The notes under the pieces are model-generated. The model did not search any database and had not been told where the DNA came from. It saw only the letters and a program-made list of their open reading frames with translations. A stretch of DNA of 64,000 nucleotides from SYFT01 sp964471115 (GTDB lineage: Bacteria; Acidobacteriota; Vicinamibacteria; Vicinamibacterales; SCN-69-37), in contig CAYYFE010000011.1 in NCBI GenBank assembly GCA_964471115.1, positions 1-64,000 of the forward strand. Direction: 5' to 3'. Position numbers and translations under genes: made by a program. Shown here in pieces: positions 32,243-40,775 of this stretch. Position 1 is the first letter of the stretch, and each line of letters starts with the position of its first letter.

Positions 32243-33505
32243 ATGTCGCTGCGAGTGCTGCTGGTCACCGACTCGTTCCCGCCCGACGCCGGCGGGTCGG
32301 GCTGGAGCACGTTCGAGCTGGCCCGGCAGCTCACCGCGCGCGATCACGCCGTGTCGGTCGTGCATGTCAGCGCCGGCGGCGCGCGCGGCCTCCACGAGGA
32401 TCACTACGACGGCATCGCCGTCACGCGCGTCAGGCGCCGCGTGCCCAACGTGCCGGCCCTCCGCAACGTGCTCAAGAACGAGATCCTCTGGCGGTCGCTC
32501 GCGTCCTGGCTGGCCGATCGCGTGGACCGGTCGCCGGCGGACGTCATCCACGCGCAACATGTCATGACCACGGTGCCCTCGGTGCGCGCGGGCCGGCGGC
32601 TGCGGGTGCCGGTCGTGGCCACCGTCCGCGACTACTGGCCGGTCTGTTACTGGTCAGACCTGATCGTGGATCCGGCCCAGCCTGATCTGTGTCCCGCCTG
32701 TTCGCTGGAAGGCATGCGCGCGTGTACGCGGCACCGGGGCGGCCTGGGCGCGGCGGGGTGGGGCCTGATTCCCTACATGCGCCGCAACCTCGACACCAAG
32801 CAGCGCGCGCTGGGCGAGGCCCACGCGATCATCGGGGTCAGCTCGGTGATCACGCACGACCTGCTCACCCGGGCGCGGCACCTCGACCCCGCGCGCGTCA
32901 CCACGATTCCCAACCCGGTGGACGTGAGCGCGCTCACGCCGGTCCTCACGCGTCCAGAGGCGCCGTTCGTGCTGTACGCAGGCAAGCTGGCGGTGAACAA
33001 GGGCGTGCAGTACCTGCTGCCCGCCCTCGACGCCGCGGGCGTCACCTGGCCGCTCGTCGTGGTGGGCGACGGCCCCCTGCGATCCCGGCTGGAGGCCGAC
33101 GCCGCGCGCCGGGGCCGCCCCGTGCAGTGGCTGGGTTGGCGGCCGCGCGGCGAGGTCCTCGATCTGATGCGCCGCTGCGCCGTGCTCGCGTTCCCGTCGT
33201 ACGGCCCCGAGTCGCTCAGCCGGGTCCTCATCGAAGCCGCGGCGCTCGGCACGCCGATCGCGGCGATGGACACCGGCGGCACGCGCGACATCATCACGCA
33301 CGACGTGACCGGCCTGCTGACACCGACACCGGAGGCCTTTGCCGACGCGCTCGCCCGGCTGACGAGGGACGCGGCCCTGCGCGCCCGTCTGGGCGCCGCG
33401 GCCGCCGCGCACGTGCGCGCGACCTTCGACGCGCCCGCGGTGGCCGCGCGCGTCGAAGCGGTCTACCGGCGCGTGGTCGACGAATCCGGCGGGAGTCCCC
33501 GATGA
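32243..33505 (+). CDS. GT4-type glycosyltransferase C
   Basis: The protein has 420 aa, starting at the ATG 1 bp after the previous stop. The N-terminal domain has RVLLVTDSFPPDAGGSGWST. A Cys cluster (CYWSDLIVDP, then CPACSLEGMRACTRH) is embedded at about residues 135-165, unusual in GT4 enzymes and resembling a metal site. The C-terminal domain shows VLYAGKLAVNKGVQYLLPAL, VVVGDGPLRSRLE and AFPSYGPESLSRVLIEAAAL. Nucleotide-sugar transferase with unknown donor. Confidence 0.85.
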   Translation: MSLRVLLVTDSFPPDAGGSGWSTFELARQLTARDHAVSVVHVSAGGARGLHEDHYDGIAVTRVRRRVPNVPALRNVLKNEILWRSLASWLADRVDRSPADVIHAQHVMTTVPSVRAGRRLRVPVVATVRDYWPVCYWSDLIVDPAQPDLCPACSLEGMRACTRHRGGLGAAGWGLIPYMRRNLDTKQRALGEAHAIIGVSSVITHDLLTRARHLDPARVTTIPNPVDVSALTPVLTRPEAPFVLYAGKLAVNKGVQYLLPALDAAGVTWPLVVVGDGPLRSRLEADAARRGRPVQWLGWRPRGEVLDLMRRCAVLAFPSYGPESLSRVLIEAAALGTPIAAMDTGGTRDIITHDVTGLLTPTPEAFADALARLTRDAALRARLGAAAAAHVRATFDAPAVAARVEAVYRRVVDESGGSPR

Positions 33506-34758
33506 GCGCCGCGTGGCGCGTCGCCGTCATTGCGCGCGCGGTGCGGCCGCTGCACGGCGCGGGCGGACTCGAGCGGTCGGTCTACGATCTGGTGCGGCAT
33601 CTGGCGGCGCGCGACGTGGACGTGACGTTGATCACCCCGCCGGCGACGGCCGTGCAGCGCGAACGGCCCGACGATCCGTTTGCGTCGCCGCGGATCACCG
33701 TGCGGCACGTGCCGTATGTCACGTTCCCGCTGGCCAACCGCCGCGGCACCACGATCCTCGATCGCAGCAGCGCGTACCCGCTGTGGGGCTGGCGCGCCGG
33801 CCGGCTGGCGGCCGCGTGGGCGCGCGCCGGCGCGATCGACATCGTGCACGCCTTCGGCGCGTCGGGCCTCGGCTACGCGCTGGCGAAACGCCCGGGCGAT
33901 CCGCCGCTGGTGCTCAATCCCCAGGGCCTGGAGGAATTCGGCGCCACCGCGGAGCGGCCGCCGCGCCTCAAACGGCTGGCCTACCTGCCGCTGCGCGCGG
34001 CCGTGCGCGTCTGTGCCCGACGGGCCGACGCGATCATCGCCACCGACCACGCGCTGGAACCCGTCGTCATCCGCCACCTGGCGCCGCGCCCCGGGCAGAT
34101 GGTCACCATTCCCAACGGCCTGGACCTGGTGGAAACGGGCGCGCTGGCCGGCCCGGCCGACGGCCGGATGCTGCGGCGGCGCGCCGGGATCCGCGACGGC
34201 GAGTTCATCGTGCTCAGTGTGGGCCGGCTGGAACACAACAAGGGGTTCGACCTGCTCGCGCGGGCACTGGCCGACGCGCGCGCGCGCAGCCCGCGGCTGG
34301 ACGCCACCGGATGGCGATGGGTCATCGCCGGCGCGGGCCCCTTCAAGCCGGCGCTGGAGCGGCTGGTGGCGTCGTTGGGCCTCGACCCGCATGTGATCTT
34401 CGCCGGCCGCGTGTCGGACGCCGACCTGCACGCCTGGTACGAAGCGGCGTCGGTGTTCGTCCATCCCACCCGGTATGAAGGCAGCTCCCTGGTGACGCTG
34501 GAAGCCATGGCGCATCGCCGCGCCGTCATCGCCACGCGCGCGGGCGGACTGCCCGACAAGGTCCATCCGGGCGAGACCGGCTGGCTCGTGGACGTGGGTG
34601 ACGTCACCGCGCTGGCTGACGCGCTCGTGGACGCCTGCACGCGCCCGGAACGTCTGACGGCCATGGGGGACGCCGGCCGCCGCCTGGTCGAGTCGACGTT
34701 TGCCTGGCCCGTGCTGGCGGACCAGCTGCTGCACGTCTACGCCCGCCTGCGTCCCTGA
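33502..34758 (+). CDS. GT4-type glycosyltransferase D
   Basis: The protein has 418 aa; ATG overlaps the previous stop (ATGA). N-terminal domain: RAVRPLHGAGGLERSVYDLV. C-terminal domain: IVLSVGRLEHNKGFDLLARA, VIAGAGPFKPALERLV, and HPTRYEGSSLVTLEAMAHRR with the E-x7-E nucleotide-sugar motif. It ends the run of overlapping genes; a 29-bp gap with a TACAAT box follows. Confidence 0.87.
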   Translation: MSAAWRVAVIARAVRPLHGAGGLERSVYDLVRHLAARDVDVTLITPPATAVQRERPDDPFASPRITVRHVPYVTFPLANRRGTTILDRSSAYPLWGWRAGRLAAAWARAGAIDIVHAFGASGLGYALAKRPGDPPLVLNPQGLEEFGATAERPPRLKRLAYLPLRAAVRVCARRADAIIATDHALEPVVIRHLAPRPGQMVTIPNGLDLVETGALAGPADGRMLRRRAGIRDGEFIVLSVGRLEHNKGFDLLARALADARARSPRLDATGWRWVIAGAGPFKPALERLVASLGLDPHVIFAGRVSDADLHAWYEAASVFVHPTRYEGSSLVTLEAMAHRRAVIATRAGGLPDKVHPGETGWLVDVGDVTALADALVDACTRPERLTAMGDAGRRLVESTFAWPVLADQLLHVYARLRP

Positions 34759-34772
34759 CCGGCGCGCGGGAT

Positions 34773-34778
34773 TACAAT
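34773..34778 (+). promoter_or_regulatory. Possible internal promoter -10 box before the GT39 gene
   Basis: TACAAT lies 9 nt before the ATG at 34788 with no Shine-Dalgarno between. It may start a leaderless transcript for the three downstream polytopic genes. Confidence 0.4.
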
Positions 34779-34787
34779 CGACTGCCC

Positions 34788-36323
34788 ATGACGACCGCGC
34801 TCCCCCGCTGGCACTGGCTGATCCTCGCCGGCATCCTGGCCGCGGGCGGCGCGCTGCGGTTCACGGCGATTGGCCAGGGCATTCCGTTTGCGCTGGGCAT
34901 CGACGAACCCGAGATCATGGAGCGCTCGGTGCGGATGATGAAGACGGGTGATTTGCACCCGCGCTTCTTCGACTATCCGGGCCTCTACATCTATCTGCAG
35001 TTCATCGTCGCCACCGTCCGTTTCATCGTGGGCGGCATCCAGGGACTGTGGGCCCACCTCGATCAGGCGCCGGTCGCCGAGTTTTATCTGTGGGGCCGCG
35101 TGGTCACCGCCTCGCTCGGCACGGCCACCATCGCGCTGGTCTACCTGGCGGGACGCCGGATTTCCCCGCTGACCGGGTTGCTGGCCGCGGCGTTGTTCGC
35201 CAGCCAGTCGCTCCACATCCGGGAATCACACTTCGTGCTGACCGACGTGCCCATGACGTTTTTCATCACGCTCACGTGGGTGCTGATGTTGCGGGCCTTC
35301 ACCCGGACGGATCTGCACGCGTGGATCTGGGCGGGACTGGCCGCCGGCGCCGCCGCCGCCACCAAGTACAACGGCGGCGTGGCCATTCTGCTGCCGGCCA
35401 TCGGCGTCCTGCTGCACGCCGCCGGCCTCGGCTGGCGCCTGCGCGCGATGGTCGCAACGGGTCTGGCCGCGCTGGGGATGTTCGTGGTGTGCGCGCCCTA
35501 CACGGTGATCGCCCTGCCGGAGTTCCTCAACGCGTTTGCGTACCTCTCTCACATGTACGCCGAAGGCCCGCTGCGCCCCGAGCCGGCGTGGCTGACGTAT
35601 CTGAAGCACCTGCGGCTGAACTTCTCGCTGCCCGGCCTGGCGGCCGCGGCCCTGGGGCTGGGACTGGCCGCGCGCGCCGCCTGGCGCGCCGATCGCAGCC
35701 CCGCCACGTTGACCTGGGTGCTGAGCGCGACGTTTGCGATGGTGTACTTCTGGATGATCTCCGGGCAGCGGCTGGTGTGGGGCCGGTATCTGCTCCCGCT
35801 GTTGCCGTTCCTCTCGGTGCTGGCGGGCGGCGGCCTCGCCTGGGCGGTCTCGGCCCTGGCCGGACGATTCCGCCATCGGGCCGTGGCGCCGGCGGCGGCG
35901 CTGGCGATGACCGCGCTGGTGGTGGCCCTGCCGCTGACCAACGCCCTGGACTGGCTCAACACGGCGCGGAAGGTGAGCACCCAGGAACAGCTGTATCGAT
36001 GGGTGCTCGAACATGTCCCTCCCGGCTCGACGATTGCGACCGAGACGCGGGAAGTGCTGCTGCCCGCCGACCGCTACGTGCTGCAGTACCCCCGCCGGCT
36101 GATCGACCGGTCCACCGACGACTACCGCGACGCCGGAGTGGACTATCTTCTGGCCTCGTCGCAGTCCTTCCGCGTGGCGTTTTACGTCAGTCCGCCTGAG
36201 CCCGCGGCCGTGGTGGGGTATACCGATCTCTTCAAGCGCAACGAACACGTCATCACCTTCATGCCCAGCGCTGATCACCCCGGTCCGGAACTGCGTCTGT
36301 ATCGGGTGCTGCCGCGGCAATGA
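34788..36323 (+). CDS. GT39/ArnT-like polytopic mannosyl- or aminoarabinosyl-type transferase
   Basis: The protein has 511 aa with ~10-12 membrane helices. The first periplasmic loop has the catalytic-type acidic motif GIDEPEIMERSVRM followed by RFFDYPGLYIYLQF, the PMT/ArnT (GT39/GT83) layout. A second conserved loop reads LHIRESHFVLTDVPMTFF. The C-terminal ~100 residues are periplasmic. Such enzymes transfer a sugar from polyprenyl phosphate to protein or lipid A. It begins a second part of the glycan locus and overlaps the next gene by 4 bp. Confidence 0.85.
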   Translation: MTTALPRWHWLILAGILAAGGALRFTAIGQGIPFALGIDEPEIMERSVRMMKTGDLHPRFFDYPGLYIYLQFIVATVRFIVGGIQGLWAHLDQAPVAEFYLWGRVVTASLGTATIALVYLAGRRISPLTGLLAAALFASQSLHIRESHFVLTDVPMTFFITLTWVLMLRAFTRTDLHAWIWAGLAAGAAAATKYNGGVAILLPAIGVLLHAAGLGWRLRAMVATGLAALGMFVVCAPYTVIALPEFLNAFAYLSHMYAEGPLRPEPAWLTYLKHLRLNFSLPGLAAAALGLGLAARAAWRADRSPATLTWVLSATFAMVYFWMISGQRLVWGRYLLPLLPFLSVLAGGGLAWAVSALAGRFRHRAVAPAAALAMTALVVALPLTNALDWLNTARKVSTQEQLYRWVLEHVPPGSTIATETREVLLPADRYVLQYPRRLIDRSTDDYRDAGVDYLLASSQSFRVAFYVSPPEPAAVVGYTDLFKRNEHVITFMPSADHPGPELRLYRVLPRQ

Positions 36324-38323
36324 CGGGTCGTGTGATCCGCGCCGGCGCCTGGGGGATCCTGGCCGCCGTCAGCCTCGAAGTCGCGGCTCGCCAGCTCCTG
36401 CGCACGTCGTGGCTGCCGGGCGCGCCTGACGCCCCGCTGGCGCTGGCCGCGCTGGCCGCGGCGGCCGGTCTCGTGGCGGCCGCGACCAGACCGGCCCGGA
36501 TTCGGGGCCTCGTGTTCGGCGTCGCGCTGGCGGCCGGCCTGGCCCTGCAGTTGCACAACGGCGCGCGCCTGCAGAGCGACGCGTTTTATTACTACGCGTA
36601 TCTCCGCTCCGCCGCCTTCGATCGCGACGTCTCGCTGGCCAACGACTACCGGATGCTCGGGCTGGGCGACAAACCGCACCTGTTTGAACCGACCGTCACC
36701 GGCTACGCACATTCCGCGTGGACCGTCGGCCCCGCGATCGTGTGGGCGCCGTTCTTCGGCGCGGGCCACGTCGCCGCCACGCGCCTGCAGGCCGCCGGAC
36801 GCGACGTCGCCACCGACGGCACCTCGTTTCCCTACCGGCAGTCCATCGTCATCGCCGGGCTCGTGTATGCGTTGATCGGCTGGTGGGCCGTGCTGCGCCT
36901 CTGTGAGTCCTGGTTTCCCACCCGGGTGGCGGCCTCGGCCGTGCTCCTGCTGGCCACGGGCTCGTTCATGCTCTGGTACACGCTCATCGAGCCGACGATG
37001 ACGCATGCGCCATCGATGGCGGCGGTGTCCCTGTTCCTGCTCTGGTGGCGGCACACGCGCGACGCGCGCACACCCGCGCAGTGGATCGCGCTCGGCGTCC
37101 TCGCCGGCCTGATGACGCTCATCCGGTGGCAGAACGCGCTCTTCGCCCTGGTGCCGGCCGTTGAAGCACTGACCGTGCTGGTGGCGGCGGCACGGGCCGG
37201 CGATCACCGGCGCGTCACAGAGGTTCTCGTGGGGGGCCTGTCGTTCACGGCCGTCGCGGCGTGTGTCTTCTCCCCGCAGATGGTCGCGTGGAAGGCGATC
37301 TACGGCGCGTGGCTGGCCGTCTCGCCGGTCGGCCCGCAGATCCGCCTGGCCTCACCCGAACTCGAGCTCACGCTGTTTTCCTCGCGGAACGGTCTGGTGG
37401 CGATGACTCCGCTGTTGTACGTCGCGCTGACGGGACTGGCGGCGTTTGCCTGGCGGCACCGGCGCGACGGGGTGCCGATGGTCCTCGCGGTGGCGGCGAT
37501 GGTGTGGTTCAACGCGTCCATCCAGGATTGGTGGGGCTCGGATGGCTTCGGCGGCCGCCGGTTCGACGGCATCATGCCGGCCGCCGCGATTGGACTGGCC
37601 ACCGCGCTGACCGCGCTGCAGCGCTGGATCCGCGCGTACCCGCAGTGGACCGTGGCCGTCGTCCTGGCGGCGGGTGTGGGCTGGAACGTCACCCTCGTCA
37701 CCGCCGCGCAACGCGGACTCGTGCGCCTGGGTGAGGCGATCGACTTCGGCCGGGTCGGCGGCGCTCAGGCGCGGCTCGGGCTGGAGTGGATCGGTCATCC
37801 GTTCTCGTTCCCCGCGAACTACTGGTTCGCCTGGCGCAACGGTGTGTCACCGGCGGCGTACGACCGTCTGGGCCCCTCGATGTTTCTGGGCGACCCCCGG
37901 CAGCCCACCGGGCGTATCGACGTAGGCGGCGACGATGCCCTGCTGCTCGGGGCGGGCTGGTTCGGGACCGAGCGGGACGGTGACACGACGTTCCGCTGGG
38001 CCACCCACCAGAGCGGCGTGATCATTCCGCTGGCGCGCGTCGCGCCGCTGACCGTCGAGCTGCGCGCGCGGGCGTTCGGATTCCCCGGGGCCCCGCCGCA
38101 GCGGGTGACCATCGACACGGGCCGCGGCCGCTTCGGACCGTTCGAGCTGGGCGGCGAGTGGCAGACGATCACCGTCGACACGCCGGCGTCGGCGTGGCGC
38201 GCGGGCCTCAATCGCGTCCAGCTGTCATTCGATCGCGCGCACACGCCCGCCAGCGTCGGCCTCGGCGGCGACGCGCGGCCCCTGGCCGCGGCGGTCGACG
38301 TCTTCCGGGTGACCGCGCGATGA
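36320..38323 (+). CDS. GT-C-like membrane protein with C-terminal beta-sandwich domain (paralogue 1)
   Basis: The protein has 667 aa. About 11 membrane helices fill residues 1-480; the first large loop has RLQSDAFYYYAYLRSAAFDR, then DVSLANDYRMLG. From ~residue 505 a soluble domain begins: FLGDPRQPTGRIDVGGDDAL, followed by beta strands to the end. It is about half identical by eye to the next gene along its full length. Start ATG overlaps the previous stop (ATGA). Transfer of a lipid-linked sugar is inferred from the fold. The terminal domain may bind the glycan. Confidence 0.78.
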   Translation: MTGRVIRAGAWGILAAVSLEVAARQLLRTSWLPGAPDAPLALAALAAAAGLVAAATRPARIRGLVFGVALAAGLALQLHNGARLQSDAFYYYAYLRSAAFDRDVSLANDYRMLGLGDKPHLFEPTVTGYAHSAWTVGPAIVWAPFFGAGHVAATRLQAAGRDVATDGTSFPYRQSIVIAGLVYALIGWWAVLRLCESWFPTRVAASAVLLLATGSFMLWYTLIEPTMTHAPSMAAVSLFLLWWRHTRDARTPAQWIALGVLAGLMTLIRWQNALFALVPAVEALTVLVAAARAGDHRRVTEVLVGGLSFTAVAACVFSPQMVAWKAIYGAWLAVSPVGPQIRLASPELELTLFSSRNGLVAMTPLLYVALTGLAAFAWRHRRDGVPMVLAVAAMVWFNASIQDWWGSDGFGGRRFDGIMPAAAIGLATALTALQRWIRAYPQWTVAVVLAAGVGWNVTLVTAAQRGLVRLGEAIDFGRVGGAQARLGLEWIGHPFSFPANYWFAWRNGVSPAAYDRLGPSMFLGDPRQPTGRIDVGGDDALLLGAGWFGTERDGDTTFRWATHQSGVIIPLARVAPLTVELRARAFGFPGAPPQRVTIDTGRGRFGPFELGGEWQTITVDTPASAWRAGLNRVQLSFDRAHTPASVGLGGDARPLAAAVDVFRVTAR

Positions 38324-40287
38324 CGCCGCGTCTGGCCGCGCGGGGCCTGGGCGCCGTCGCCCTCACGGCCGGCCTGGCCGACATCGTCCTGCGGCAGCTC
38401 GCGCGCTGGTCGCCGCTGGCCGAGGTGGCCGGCCGGGACGAGCTGTCTCCGTGGTGGGCCGCGCTGGTCGCGGTGATCGGCGCCCTCCCGTGGATCGCGC
38501 GGCGCACGCCGGTCGCGATCATCCTGCTGGCGGGTGTCGTCATCGGCGGCGCGGCGCAGCTGGTGATGGGCGCGCGGCTGCAGAGCGACGGCTTCTTCTA
38601 CTTCGCGTTCACGCGATCGATGTGGTTCGATCGCGACGTCAACCTGACCAACGACTACGCGATGCTGGGCATCGACGATCCCCAGCATCAGTTCCTGCTC
38701 GAACCCACGGTCACCGGGTACGCCCAGAGCGCCTGGGCGATCGGACCGGCCATCGCGTGGACGCCGTTCTTCGCGGCCGGCCATCTCGCGGCCACGGTGC
38801 AGGCCGCCCGCGGGCTCGACGTCAAGACCGACGGCACCTCGTATCCGTATCGTCAGGCGGTCTGCCTGGGCGGACTCTTCTACGGCCTGCTGGGCCTGTG
38901 GTGGTCGTACCGGCTGGCGCGCCAGTGGGCGCCCTCGCGCGCCGCGCTGGCCTCGACGATCGCGATCGGCGGCGGCACGTTCCTGCTCTGGTACCTCGTG
39001 CGTGAACCCACCATGAGCCACACCGTCTCGATGGCCGCGGTCGCGGGCTTCACGCTGGCGTGGATGCGGCACCGCGCGTCGGCCGACTGGCGCGTGTGGG
39101 CGGCCCTGGGTGTGCTGGGCGGCGTGATGGTCATCATGCGCTGGCAGAATGCGATCGTCCTGCTCGTACCGGCCGTCCTGCTCGTCACGCGGCCGGCGCT
39201 GGCGGCGGCGTTTGCCGCGGGCGTCTTCGTCGGCACGTGGCCGCAACTCTGGACGTGGCACGCGTTGTACGGCGAGTGGATCACGCAGCCGCCGGTCAGT
39301 CCCCGGATGCACTGGATGGCGTCGCAGTGGATCGACGTGTTGTGGTCGACCCGCTCCGGACTTTTTGCGACGTCGCCGCTGGCCTATCTCGGCGCCGTGG
39401 GGTTGGTGCCGCTCTGGCGCCGGCATCGCGCGCTCGCCGGCATGGGGCTGCTGACGCTCGCGCTGATGACGTGGACCAACGGCGCGGTCGAAGACTGGTG
39501 GGCGGGCGCGAGTTTTGGCGGGCGGCGGTTCGACAGCCTGCTGCCGTTTCTGATCAGCGGACTGGCGGCCGCCCTGCTGACGGCCGCCGCCTGGATGGCG
39601 CGGCGCCCGCTGGTGACGGCGGCGGCGCTGCTGTCGATCCTGGTCGTCTGGAACGTCACGCTGATGGGCGTGGCGCGATCGGGCGCCTACCGGATCGGCC
39701 AGATCGTCTCATTCGCCGACCTCGCCGACGCCCAGGTGCGTGTGGCGCACGACTGGGTCGGCCATCCGCCCTCCCTGCCGGCCAACGCCGTGTGGGCCCT
39801 GGCCAACGGCGTCGCGCCGGCCCGCTTCGATCTCCTGCGGCCCAACCGCTTCCTGGGCGACCCGACGCGTCCGTACGGCCGCATCGACCTCGGTGGCGAC
39901 GACGACGTGTATGTGGGATCGGGGTGGCACGGTCGCGAAGGCGAGGGCGAGCTGACGTTCCGCTGGAGCGACGCGCGCGCGGACGTGGTCGTGCCGCTGT
40001 ACGGCCCCGCGCCGCTGTGGCTGCAGGTGCAGGCGGCGCCCTTCGAGGCGGCGGGTCTGCCGCCGCAGACGTTGACCGCCGAGATCAACGGTCACGCGCT
40101 GCCGCCCGTCGTCATGGCGCCGGGTTGGCAGCGACTCGAGATCCCCACCGACGAGACGCACTGGCGCGCCGGCGTCAACCGCGTGGTGCTGGTGTTTGGA
40201 CGGGCCACACGGCCCGCCGACCTCGGCGGCACCGACGGCCGCCGGCTGTCCGCGGCGGTCGACTACGTGCGCATTCAGAAACGCTGA
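38320..40287 (+). CDS. GT-C-like membrane protein with C-terminal beta-sandwich domain (paralogue 2)
   Basis: The protein has 655 aa and is a tandem paralogue of the previous gene (RLQSDGFFYFAFTRSMWFDR, NLTNDYAMLG, FLGDPTRPYGRIDLGGDDDV). Membrane helices fill the first ~470 residues, then the soluble beta domain. ATG overlaps the previous stop (ATGA). Its 3' end overlaps the convergent SurA-N-like gene by 13 bp. It closes the glycan locus; no terminator is seen. Confidence 0.78.
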   Translation: MTPRLAARGLGAVALTAGLADIVLRQLARWSPLAEVAGRDELSPWWAALVAVIGALPWIARRTPVAIILLAGVVIGGAAQLVMGARLQSDGFFYFAFTRSMWFDRDVNLTNDYAMLGIDDPQHQFLLEPTVTGYAQSAWAIGPAIAWTPFFAAGHLAATVQAARGLDVKTDGTSYPYRQAVCLGGLFYGLLGLWWSYRLARQWAPSRAALASTIAIGGGTFLLWYLVREPTMSHTVSMAAVAGFTLAWMRHRASADWRVWAALGVLGGVMVIMRWQNAIVLLVPAVLLVTRPALAAAFAAGVFVGTWPQLWTWHALYGEWITQPPVSPRMHWMASQWIDVLWSTRSGLFATSPLAYLGAVGLVPLWRRHRALAGMGLLTLALMTWTNGAVEDWWAGASFGGRRFDSLLPFLISGLAAALLTAAAWMARRPLVTAAALLSILVVWNVTLMGVARSGAYRIGQIVSFADLADAQVRVAHDWVGHPPSLPANAVWALANGVAPARFDLLRPNRFLGDPTRPYGRIDLGGDDDVYVGSGWHGREGEGELTFRWSDARADVVVPLYGPAPLWLQVQAAPFEAAGLPPQTLTAEINGHALPPVVMAPGWQRLEIPTDETHWRAGVNRVVLVFGRATRPADLGGTDGRRLSAAVDYVRIQKR

Positions 40288-40775
40288 AGCCGGTACACGA
40301 TGTCCGCGCGGGCGCGCAGGGCCTCGAGCCATTGGCGTTCGGCGTCGGCGCGGCGCTCGGGCGTCAGCGCGGCGAATCGCTGCTGCAGGTACCTCTCGCG
40401 GCGGATGTCGTCGCCCATCCACCGTTCGACGAACCACCGCTCCACGCCGGCCACCGCCACCAGCCGGGCGGCGCCCTCCGGCCCCCCGGCGAATTGCTCC
40501 CAGTCCCGAACGCGCGCGTCGACGGCCTCGCGATCCGGATCGGGCACCTGGAACCGCCGCAGCTCCGCCGCCACCAGCCGGCGATCCGCCAGGACGCGCA
40601 CGACGGCCAGATCGTCGCCCTCGGGCACGAGCCGGAGCGCGCGGACGGCGCGCACATCGGAGAGCGAGATCATGTCGCCGTTGACGACCGCCAGCACGCG
40701 GTCGAGCGTCGTCGCGGTCTGGCCCGCGGCGACACCCGACCCGACGATCAGCGCCCACACACACCAGAACGGCAT
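40275..40775 (-). CDS. SurA-N-terminal-like periplasmic protein without PPIase domain
   Basis: The protein has 166 aa from the ATG at 40775, which overlaps the Omp85 stop as TGATG. A signal peptide (MPFWCVWALIVGSGVAAGQ) precedes RVLAVVNGDMISLSDVRAVR, the signature start of SurA/PpiD chaperone domains, and a helical rest (DDIRRERYLQQRFAALTPER). SurA proteins are 400+ aa with parvulin domains; none is present here. A dedicated chaperone for the Omp85 encoded just before is inferred. It is the last gene of the minus-strand run. Confidence 0.78.
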   Translation of the reverse strand: MPFWCVWALIVGSGVAAGQTATTLDRVLAVVNGDMISLSDVRAVRALRLVPEGDDLAVVRVLADRRLVAAELRRFQVPDPDREAVDARVRDWEQFAGGPEGAARLVAVAGVERWFVERWMGDDIRRERYLQQRFAALTPERRADAERQWLEALRARADIVYRLQRF

